Shown here piece after piece: positions 39,415-44,749 of a DNA stretch of 64,000 bases (its first letter is position 1; every line of letters begins with the position of its first letter). The stretch covers positions 429,058 through 493,057 of the forward strand of contig NZ_JAOEEA010000002.1 in the NCBI RefSeq assembly GCF_029837695.1, given 5' to 3'. Both the position numbers and the translations under genes were made by a program. Source of the stretch: Pseudomonas sp. GD04019 (GTDB lineage Bacteria > Pseudomonadota > Gammaproteobacteria > Pseudomonadales > Pseudomonadaceae). The notes below the pieces were generated by a model. That model did not search any database and had not been told where the DNA came from. It worked only from the letters and a program-made list of their open reading frames with translations.

Positions 39415-39872
39415 GCGTGTTGAGCCTCCTGACGCAGGCGGCGCAGCGGGTCACGGTCGCCCCAGCGCGGTTTCGGTTTCTGTGGGGTGCTGCTGAGTGT
39501 CTTGCCGTGCTGGCTCATGGCGTGGCGCAGCTGGGCCAGTACGCGCTCGGCACTACCGCCGAAGCCGGTGAAGCGAATCTCGCGCTTGCAGATGGCCTCG
39601 ATGGAGGCGAACAGCTCGATGCCCTCCAGATCCGGCCCGAGGCGCAGGGAGGTGCGGTGAGTGAAGCCTTCGCCCATGTCTGCGGCGAGGCGCGCAACGG
39701 CGCCGGCCAGCTTCATGTGCTCCAGCTGCAGGCCAGTGGCGCCCTCCTGCTTGAGGCCGGCGGCGCTGGTGGCCAGCGCCAGGTGTGAGCTGATGACTTC
39801 GGGGGTGCGGGCGGCCTCCGGCATGCGCAGGAGGCTGATCAGGGTTTCGTCTAGTAGCTTGGCGTCCTTCAT
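39411..39872 (-). CDS. Hypothetical phage protein
   Basis: This 153-aa protein (MKDAKLLDETLISLLRMPEA... to LRRLRQEAQHA) is helical, with a basic C-terminus (QKPKPRWGDRDPLRRLR). No signal, membrane helix or family motif is recognised. It is 11 bases downstream of the next gene and overlaps the PrtN-like gene. Confidence 0.6.
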   Translation of the reverse strand: MKDAKLLDETLISLLRMPEAARTPEVISSHLALATSAAGLKQEGATGLQLEHMKLAGAVARLAADMGEGFTHRTSLRLGPDLEGIELFASIEAICKREIRFTGFGGSAERVLAQLRHAMSQHGKTLSSTPQKPKPRWGDRDPLRRLRQEAQHA

Positions 39873-39883
39873 GGTCTTGACCT

Positions 39884-40054
39884 TCAACGGTTGCGGGCTG
39901 GGTGGTTCCAGGCGATGACGCAGTGGGTGCGCACCAGCTCCTGCCATTCCGGCTGTACCTTGGCGAGCGCGGCGCGGCGCTGTTCCAGGGTGTCCAGCCG
40001 GATGATCTCGGCAGCGATGTGGCGGGGGCGCTTGCCCTGCTGGTCAGGCGACAT
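39884..40054 (-). CDS. Small hypothetical phage protein
   Basis: This 56-aa frame (MSPDQQGKRPRHIAAEIIRL... to AWNHPARNR) overlaps the KilAC-like gene by 11 bases and is followed 11 bases later by the next start. The composition (TLEQRRAALAKVQPEWQELV) is that of a helical protein. Its packing in the operon is the main support. Confidence 0.55.
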   Translation of the reverse strand: MSPDQQGKRPRHIAAEIIRLDTLEQRRAALAKVQPEWQELVRTHCVIAWNHPARNR

Positions 40055-40337
40055 CGCGCGGATCTTGTGTGGTCTCTGGCATTGGCGCCTGGATGCCCAA
40101 GCGCCCGGCCAGCCAGTGCAGGCTGCCCTCCATCAGGCGCGTGGTTCGCGGGTACTGCAGCCCATGCTCCGGGTGGTTGTAGCGGTGCTCGCGCGTTACC
40201 AGGTGGTGCTTGGTGGCCTCGGGGTTGGCGGGCAGGTTGTGTTTGGTGAGCAGGCCTTTCTCGCGCATGAGCTTCATCAGTGCGCGATGGCCGATACCCA
40301 GCCGCTGGGCGGCGTCTTTGAGTGCAATGGATGGCAT
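40044..40337 (-). CDS. KilAC-domain (antirepressor-type) protein
   Basis: This 97-aa protein is a KilAC domain alone: LKDAAQRLGIGHRALMKLMR, EKGLLTKHNLPANPEATK and HHLVTREHRYNHPEHGLQYP, ending in HWLAGRLG. In full-length antirepressors this DNA-binding domain is the C-terminal half, after BRO-N or AntA/B. Here the N-terminal half is missing, so it may act as a small regulator. It is in the left operon after the 198-aa protein gene. Confidence 0.75.
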   Translation of the reverse strand: MPSIALKDAAQRLGIGHRALMKLMREKGLLTKHNLPANPEATKHHLVTREHRYNHPEHGLQYPRTTRLMEGSLHWLAGRLGIQAPMPETTQDPRDVA

Positions 40338-40347
40338 GGTGGGCACC

Positions 40348-40944
40348 TCACGCTGCGGCCTTGGGCGCGGCACAGGCCGCCAGGTGTTCCACGCTCTTGA
40401 GCAGCCGCTCATAGCAGCTGTGGTGCATGCCGTAGGCGGTGAAGCACGAGGTGCGTGGGCGGGTCTCGCCAATGCTGAGAATGGCGGTGATGCCGCTGCG
40501 GCTGTGGGTGCGATGGATGGCTACGCGCACGGGGTGTTCGTGGCCCAAGTGCAAGTCCAGGGTGCCGCCCTTGCGCACGAGCAACTGCAGGGCCGCGTCT
40601 TGGTCGGCGTCTAGCAGTGGCTCGGGCTCGGGCAGTACCGGGAAGCGAGTGACGCGGGCCGGTGCAGGCGCGGCGCTGTCTACCCGGCCGTTGGCGATGG
40701 CGTCGATGAAGTCGGCCAGGTGGATGTGCCGCTCAGGGTCGTTGCTTTGCAGGGTGATGTGGTGGCGCTCTTCGCCCATCTCCACAGTGGCTTCGGTGCT
40801 TTCAGTGCTGCGCTCGATGTGCAGCTTGAACATCACCTGCTGACGGCTGTAGGCCGAGCGCACGGCATGACCAAAGGTGCCGGACATGTTGACCTGGGCT
40901 GCCAGGCGGATTAGGGAGTCTTCGGGGAGGGTGAAGTTGCTCAT
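40348..40944 (-). CDS. Hypothetical phage protein
   Basis: This 198-aa protein (MSNFTLPEDSLIRLAAQVNM...) has two alpha/beta-looking parts. The central Pro/Ala linker (DSAAPAPARVTRFPVLPEPE) separates them, and the second includes HLGHEHPVRVAIHRTHSRSG. Its start overlaps the upstream gene by ATGA. No family is recognised. Confidence 0.6.
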   Translation of the reverse strand: MSNFTLPEDSLIRLAAQVNMSGTFGHAVRSAYSRQQVMFKLHIERSTESTEATVEMGEERHHITLQSNDPERHIHLADFIDAIANGRVDSAAPAPARVTRFPVLPEPEPLLDADQDAALQLLVRKGGTLDLHLGHEHPVRVAIHRTHSRSGITAILSIGETRPRTSCFTAYGMHHSCYERLLKSVEHLAACAAPKAAA

Positions 40945-41225
40945 GCTGCGGCCTCCTGCTCAGCAGAGGCTGCAGCGGCGAACTCCGTATCGGATGCGGC
41001 TGCTTGGTCGGCAGAGCGGTACTGGCTGGCATTCATTGCCAGGCCGTGTAGGCGCTGCATGGCGTGGTAGCTGATCACGTCAAGGCTTGTGGCGGCGCTT
41101 ACCAGACCAAGGAAGAAGTAGAAGCTCCTGGTGGCTGAGTCGTGATCCTTGGCGTAGCGAATATCGCTGAGTGATTCGCGCAGGCGTTCACGCCAGATTT
41201 CGAGGCTGATGGCTTCGATGCTCAT
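40941..41225 (-). CDS. Hypothetical phage protein
   Basis: This 94-aa protein (MSIEAISLEIWRERLRESLS...) has a hydrophobic middle (SFYFFLGLVSAATSLDVISY) that could be a buried helix or a weak membrane segment. Its C-terminus is Ala/Glu-rich. It overlaps both neighbours by ATGA. No function is assigned. Confidence 0.6.
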   Translation of the reverse strand: MSIEAISLEIWRERLRESLSDIRYAKDHDSATRSFYFFLGLVSAATSLDVISYHAMQRLHGLAMNASQYRSADQAAASDTEFAAAASAEQEAAA

Positions 41226-41386
41226 GCGGCGCGCCCTCCATCGTTCGGGCCGATGGGGGTCGGCTTGGTGGCTACGGCGCGGGGCTTGTGGCGGGTGAAC
41301 TGGGCGCCGGATTCGCGGGCGGCTCGGCGCAGTTCAAAGATGCGCTCGGGCTCGCAGGCCGGAAGCGCGTGGAGGGATGCAGACAT
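41222..41386 (-). CDS. First gene of the left operon, small basic protein
   Basis: This 54-aa frame (MSASLHALPACEPERIFELR... to GPNDGGRAA) starts ~36 bases downstream of the predicted left promoter and ends in an ATGA overlap. GAGG lies 7 bases upstream of the ATG and is part of the leader hairpin arm. In lambda this position is taken by the N antiterminator. The protein is Arg-rich in the middle (RRAARESGAQFTRHKPR), which would suit an RNA-binding peptide; this is inference. Confidence 0.55.
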   Translation of the reverse strand: MSASLHALPACEPERIFELRRAARESGAQFTRHKPRAVATKPTPIGPNDGGRAA

Positions 41387-41392
41387 GGTTTA

Positions 41393-41419
41393 CCTCGGCT
41401 CTGTGGTGGAGAGACGAGG
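41393..41419 (-). ncRNA. CCACCAC-loop RNA hairpin, copy 1 (left-operon leader)
   Basis: In minus-strand RNA sense: CCTCG, T, CTCT, apical CCACCAC, AGAG, C, CGAGG. Both the outer and inner stems are perfect. It lies at the very start of the left-operon transcript and includes the Shine-Dalgarno-like GAGG of the first gene in its 3-prime arm. The loop block is shared with three copies near 43.6 kb. Confidence 0.65.
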
Positions 41420-41421
41420 CA

Positions 41422-41450
41422 AATAAAACGCATCGTTGTTATCGTGTCAA
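41422..41450 (-). promoter_or_regulatory. Left early promoter with operator
   Basis: On the minus strand, TTGACA (41450-41445), 17 bases, TTTATT (41427-41422). The spacer contains ATCGTTGTTAT in plus sense (41432-41442), the same CGTTGTTA core found in the cI-cro region at 43264-43271. It therefore looks like a CI-repressed promoter that drives all genes from 41386 down to the integrase. Confidence 0.75.
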
Positions 41451-41482
41451 CACAATATGTTTTATTTCTGATTGAAGGGGCT

Positions 41483-42115
41483 TCACCCGAAGATGGCTTG
41501 CTGCCAGTGCTCCTCGCTGATGATGGCGATCTGGCTTCCACTTTCTCGGAGTTCGACGGCTTTCTTGATCTTGGTTCCGTAGCTGCTGTGCAGCCACTGT
41601 TCGTTGCCGATGCTGCCGACAACGAGGAAGTGGATCTTTTTGCTTACCCCGGCGCCGATCAAGCCGCCGCGCTCGGTGACAAGGGCTTCACAGTCCTTGC
41701 GAGGGCCGTAGGCCATGATGCCGGTGAACAGGAAGACGCGATTCGGCCATTCCAGCTGTGGTTGAGGTTGATTCAGGGGGAGGGAGGATGGCGCCTGGAA
41801 AGGCTGGGCGGTGCCAACCTTCAGGCCAGAGAACTGTCGGAGCATCTCCAGCAGTTCGGTGGCTTCGTCCGCATCCAGCCGGTTGTCGCTGAGCATGTCA
41901 GCTAGGCGCCGATAGAGGATGTTGACTACGGGGTCTGCCAGGTGGTTGAGGTTTGTTTCAATCCAGCTCTTGAGGAATTCGGCCTCCTGCTGGTTGATTG
42001 TTCCGTCAGCTGTGATGCCGGCGGCGAGGCCAATCAGGGCGTCCGCTGAGCGCCGGTCAATGCGGGCTTCATGAAAAAAGCGACTGTTCTGGAACTCCTG
42101 GTGCAGGTCTACCAT
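41483..42115 (-). CDS. TerB-like/BRCT-domain protein in the cI operon
   Basis: This 210-aa protein has an N-terminal helical half resembling TerB/EF-hand-like repeats (GLAAGITADGTINQQEAEFL, LADMLSDNRLDADEATELLE). A C-terminal BRCT domain (~125-210) reads NRVFLFTGIMAYGPRKDCEA, ERGGLIGAGVSKKIHFLVVG, YGTKIKKAVELRESG and IAIISEEHWQQAI. BRCT domains bind DNA ends or phosphoproteins and are rare as free-standing phage proteins. The gene follows cI and the 148-aa gene with overlaps, so it should be expressed in the lysogen. AAGGAG precedes the start. Its role is unknown. Confidence 0.8.
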   Translation of the reverse strand: MVDLHQEFQNSRFFHEARIDRRSADALIGLAAGITADGTINQQEAEFLKSWIETNLNHLADPVVNILYRRLADMLSDNRLDADEATELLEMLRQFSGLKVGTAQPFQAPSSLPLNQPQPQLEWPNRVFLFTGIMAYGPRKDCEALVTERGGLIGAGVSKKIHFLVVGSIGNEQWLHSSYGTKIKKAVELRESGSQIAIISEEHWQQAIFG

Positions 42116-42515
42116 GAGGCTCTTCTCCTTCGGCGGCTTCGTCCGTGCTCTGCTCAATGAGCTTGCTGATGTCGGGAGTAAAGGTCACCTGCATCCCGGT
42201 CTTGCTGCAGGTGTGTGTAATCTCGGTAGTGGTGTCTACCTGGAGGTCTTCCCCTCGCAGCCCCTGCCATTGGGCTAGGTACTGCAGGGAGCCATACTTC
42301 TCCAGCTTCTTGAGGGTGCGGCTAACCCCGCCCTTCCAGCCCAGAACAGGCAGCTCGTTGCGGAGCGCTGCTTCTGACAGTTCGGGCTTCGTAGTGGCTA
42401 GTTGACGGCCAACTTCCCAGCACTTGATCAGGCCCGCGTCTTCGGCTGACCAGGTTGCTTGCCAGTCCAGGCCTGTGCGGATGGGGAGTGTGATGCTGCG
42501 TTGGAGAACCGGCAT
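42069..42515 (-). CDS. Orphan lysogenic-operon protein
   Basis: This 148-aa protein starts at an ATG sharing a base with the cI stop (TAATG) and overlaps the BRCT gene by 47 bases. The middle contains a possible winged-helix (LSEAALRNELPVLGWKGGVSR and TLKKLEKYGSLQYLAQWQGL). A beta-rich piece follows (DTTTEITHTCSKTGMQVTFT), then an acidic/Pro tail. No family is recognised. Co-expression with cI makes it a candidate lysogenic-conversion or phage-exclusion gene. Confidence 0.65.
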   Translation of the reverse strand: MPVLQRSITLPIRTGLDWQATWSAEDAGLIKCWEVGRQLATTKPELSEAALRNELPVLGWKGGVSRTLKKLEKYGSLQYLAQWQGLRGEDLQVDTTTEITHTCSKTGMQVTFTPDISKLIEQSTDEAAEGEEPHGRPAPGVPEQSLFS

Positions 42516-43198
42516 TACAGGGCTCCTCCATGCCAAACCACTCGGCCGACGATCTGGAGCTGGTCAATATCTGAATCGCTGACAGGCTGGTCGGGGTATG
42601 CGCGCTTGTCTTCGTTGTCGCTGCGGATCAGCCAGCCGCCAGTCAGAGACTGGATCAGGCGCTTGATGATTAGCTCCCCGTTGCCCTTGAGGATGGCAAA
42701 GATGCGGCCATCACGCGGCGTGGTTTGGCTTTCGTCCAGTAGGACTACATCACCGTCGCAGACGGTAGGCTCCATACTGTGGCCCTGAACGTAGATGACG
42801 TGCAGGTTGCGCTCGCGCAGGCCCATGCGGGTCAGCCATGCGCGCTTGAACACGAGGCCGCCTTTTACCTCGACGTGATCATTTAGCTGGCCATTGCCGG
42901 CGGCGCCGTGGACTGTGTATTGCGGCACCAGGGCATAGTCCTGCGCGGCTGGGGTGTAGCCATAGGCCCCGGCGTGCTCTCCGACCTGGTGCGTGTCGCC
43001 CTCCACCAGTTCAAGCAGGGTTGAGTCGAGGGCTGCAGCCAGGAGGCGCAGGTCTGAAAGGCTGGGCTCGCGCTTGTCGCGCTCGTAGTTGCCTATGCGA
43101 GCTTGGCCGCTCTCCCAGCCACAGGCGGTGGCGAGTGCGGTTTGCGATAGGCCTTTCGCGCGGCGAAGTCGGGCGAGGCGATTACCAAGAGTTTCCAT
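42515..43198 (-). CDS. cI: CI-type prophage repressor (S24 family)
   Basis: This 227-aa repressor has an XRE helix-turn-helix (LARLRRAKGLSQTALATACG... GNYERDKREPSLSDLRLL, ~7-60) and a C-terminal LexA/S24 self-cleavage domain. The Ala100-Gly101 cleavage site (HGAAGNG), catalytic Ser141 (VQGHSMEPT) and Lys179 (GELIIKRLI) are all present, so it should be inactivated by RecA in the SOS response. It is divergent from cro across a ~105-base operator region. It keeps the lysogenic state and probably represses the left promoter too. Confidence 0.94.
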   Translation of the reverse strand: METLGNRLARLRRAKGLSQTALATACGWESGQARIGNYERDKREPSLSDLRLLAAALDSTLLELVEGDTHQVGEHAGAYGYTPAAQDYALVPQYTVHGAAGNGQLNDHVEVKGGLVFKRAWLTRMGLRERNLHVIYVQGHSMEPTVCDGDVVLLDESQTTPRDGRIFAILKGNGELIIKRLIQSLTGGWLIRSDNEDKRAYPDQPVSDSDIDQLQIVGRVVWHGGAL

Positions 43199-43240
43199 GC
43201 TCGGGAAAATATCACGATCCGTTTATTTTCAATGCGACTA

Positions 43241-43272
43241 AACGTGTTGTAAAAACAACAATACGTTGTTAA
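43241..43272. promoter_or_regulatory. CI/Cro operator region
   Basis: TGTTGT-AAAA-ACAACA (43245-43260) is an inverted repeat, flanked by AACGTGTTGT and ATACGTTGTTAA, similar half-sites. The CGTTGTTA core recurs in the left promoter (41434-41441). An AT-rich stretch toward cI contains possible promoter elements for both directions. Confidence 0.7.
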
Positions 43273-43277
43273 TGTCT

Positions 43278-43296
43278 CTCCGACGCTAATCGGAGG
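43278..43296 (+). promoter_or_regulatory. Hairpin sequestering the cro ribosome-binding site
   Basis: CTCCGA (43278-43283), loop CGCTAA and TCGGAG (43290-43295) form a perfect 6-bp stem that includes the GGAGG ribosome-binding site (43292-43296), 7 bases before the cro ATG. It may slow cro translation. Confidence 0.5.
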
Positions 43297-43303
43297 TCGC
43301 AAC

Positions 43304-43531
43304 ATGAACCGCATATCCGAGCTAAGGCGAGGCGCTGGTGTTGCCCAGCTCGCCCTGGCTAACGAGCTTGGCTGGTCTCAGGGACGGCTTAGCAACTACG
43401 AGGCCGGCCGCCGTGAGCCAGGGCTGGCTGAGTGCAGGGCTATCGTCCGGGCGCTTGTCCGGTTGGGCGCTCCCTGCACCCTGGATGACGTGTTTCCGCC
43501 TGAGCAGGAGTCGCCTGCGCGGGCTGCCTAG
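43304..43531 (+). CDS. cro: Cro-like regulator
   Basis: This 75-aa XRE-family protein (MNRISELRRGAGVAQLALAN, ELGWSQGRLSNYEAGRREP) is divergent from cI and first in the rightward operon, the place of Cro. GGAGG upstream defines the ATG. It would compete with CI at the shared operators and favour lytic growth. Confidence 0.88.
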   Translation: MNRISELRRGAGVAQLALANELGWSQGRLSNYEAGRREPGLAECRAIVRALVRLGAPCTLDDVFPPEQESPARAA

Positions 43532-43556
43532 AAAAAAGGCGCCCTAAGGCGCCTTG
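43532..43556 (+). terminator. Terminator after cro (tR1-like)
   Basis: AAGGCGCC (43537-43544), loop CTAA region and GGCGCCTT (43549-43554), preceded by AAAAAA. The T-run on the right is short (TTGTT), so it may be leaky and suited to antitermination. Confidence 0.7.
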
Positions 43557-43561
43557 TTCCT

Positions 43562-43589
43562 CCGGCGCACACCACCACAGTGTTGCCGG
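43562..43589 (+). ncRNA. CCACCAC-loop RNA hairpin, copy 3
   Basis: Outer stem CCGGC (43562-43566)/GCCGG (43585-43589), inner CAC/GTG, apical loop ACCACCACA. It follows directly after the cro terminator. The inner stem differs in sequence from the other copies but keeps pairing. Confidence 0.5.
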
Positions 43590-43614
43590 TGCCTGGGCAC
43601 GGATGCCTAGGGTT

Positions 43615-43643
43615 GCCTGCCTCTCCACCACAGATCAGCAGGC
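43615..43643 (+). ncRNA. CCACCAC-loop RNA hairpin, copy 4
   Basis: Outer stem GCCTGC (43615-43620)/GCAGGC (43638-43643) encloses CTCTCCACCACAGATCA, with an inner TCT/AGA pairing and apical CCACCAC. Confidence 0.65.
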
Positions 43644-43685
43644 TGTTTCGGTAGGGCGCTCGCGGAGCGGGTGCCCTGCCTGGGG

Positions 43686-43720
43686 TGCGGCGGTCTCTCC
43701 ACCACAGATCAACCGTCGCA
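43686..43720 (+). ncRNA. CCACCAC-loop RNA hairpin, copy 5
   Basis: Outer 9-bp stem TGCGGCGGT (43686-43694)/ACCGTCGCA (43712-43720), with one G-U pair, encloses exactly the same 17 bases as copy 4 (43695-43711). The stems of copies 4 and 5 are unrelated while the loops are identical. Confidence 0.7.
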
Positions 43721-43744
43721 AGTGACCACCTGACGAGTGACCAC
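43721..43744 (+). repeat. AGTGACCAC direct repeat
   Basis: AGTGACCAC occurs at 43721-43729 and 43736-43744, 15 bases apart, between the last hairpin and the CII-like gene. Spaced direct repeats are the type of site bound by CII-like activators. Confidence 0.5.
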
Positions 43745-43804
43745 GACGCAACTGTAGCAAGCAGGGGCGGCGGGGTCACTGGCAGACTTTTAGGAGAATT
43801 GCCA

Positions 43805-44323
43805 ATGACTCGACTCTGGCAGAGCAGCATCGAGCGCGCGCGGCGCACCGTGCTGAGCCTCAAGCAGGCGCTGTATCACGCTGTACAGGACTACCCCGGC
43901 GGTGCCACCGCCATTGCCGCCGTAGACGGCAACATCAACGCCACTACCCTCAGCCACAAGCTGAGCCTCACCGGCACCAACCCCAAGCACAAGATCAACG
44001 TGGATGAGCTGCAGCTGATCCTCGACTTGACGCGTGATCGGCGTCTTGTTGACGCGATCCTGCAGCCGATTGGCTGGGTCGGTATCGACGTATCTGACCT
44101 GAGCGATACGGACACGGAAGCCTCGCTGCTGGCCGCGATCAGCGAGCTGCTGAGCGAGGAAAGCCGGGTGACCGCGCACCTCTCCAAGAGTCTGCAGGAT
44201 GGGCACCTGGATGATGGCGAGCTGGACGAGTTCGAGCTGCTGGCCCTGCGCCTGGTTCAGGCTGCGTACAAGCTGCGCGCTGTGGTTCGGGCTCGTCATG
44301 CGGAGGACGTTGCCCATGGCTGA
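43805..44323 (+). CDS. CII-like phage regulatory protein
   Basis: This 172-aa protein matches the phage CII family found in Pseudomonas and Burkholderia phages: LKQALYHAVQDYPGGATAIA, INATTLSHKLSLTGTNPKHK and INVDELQLILDLTRDRRLVD. The first ~85 residues form a DNA-binding domain and the rest is acidic and helical. TAGGAG precedes the ATG. It follows cro, as lambda cII does, and probably regulates lysogeny or replication genes. Confidence 0.85.
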   Translation: MTRLWQSSIERARRTVLSLKQALYHAVQDYPGGATAIAAVDGNINATTLSHKLSLTGTNPKHKINVDELQLILDLTRDRRLVDAILQPIGWVGIDVSDLSDTDTEASLLAAISELLSEESRVTAHLSKSLQDGHLDDGELDEFELLALRLVQAAYKLRAVVRARHAEDVAHG

Positions 44324-44534
44324 TAACGCAGACATTGCCAATGACTTGATGCTGGAGCGCATCGAGCAGCAGCTGGCGGCGCGCCAGCCTGCGCAGGGGG
44401 GGGCATCGGCAGAGGATTGCGAGGGGTGCGGGGTAGCCATTCCGCCTGCTCGCTTGCAGGCCATGGCCGGGCGCGGCTGCTTGCGCTGCATCGAGTGTCA
44501 GCAGGATCACGAGCGGAAAGGGGGTAGGGGATGA
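44316..44534 (+). CDS. TraR/DksA-type zinc-finger protein
   Basis: This 72-aa protein has the DksA/TraR C4 zinc finger: CEGCGVAIPPARLQAMAGRG followed by CLRCIEC. The short N-terminal helix carries an acidic/hydrophobic tip like TraR (MADNADIANDLMLERIEQQL). TraR-like proteins enter the RNA polymerase secondary channel and alter promoter choice without ppGpp. The start overlaps the CII-like gene and the stop overlaps the next gene (ATGA). Confidence 0.88.
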   Translation: MADNADIANDLMLERIEQQLAARQPAQGGASAEDCEGCGVAIPPARLQAMAGRGCLRCIECQQDHERKGGRG

Positions 44535-44749
44535 TTGCTATCTCAGATCGAATTCATGTGGCTGCTGATCAGATTGCCATGGTTGAAGTGCCCGATTGGA
44601 CAGATGGGGTGATCGTGCGGCTCAAGGATGGTGAGCGTTACTCGGTAGATCTGCGTGGCCGTGCTCGGTTTGCGCGGGCCGATGAGTTGGTCCAGCAGAT
44701 TGACGCGGAATTGGCTGGGCGCGCTGGGGCGGGGGTGGCTGATGTCTGA
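44531..44749 (+). CDS. Small hypothetical phage protein
   Basis: This 72-aa protein (MIAISDRIHVAADQIAMVEV...) is beta-rich at first (DGVIVRLKDGERYSVDLRGR) and then helical. It overlaps both the DksA-like gene and the primase gene, so it is expressed with them. Function is unknown. Confidence 0.65.
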   Translation: MIAISDRIHVAADQIAMVEVPDWTDGVIVRLKDGERYSVDLRGRARFARADELVQQIDAELAGRAGAGVADV

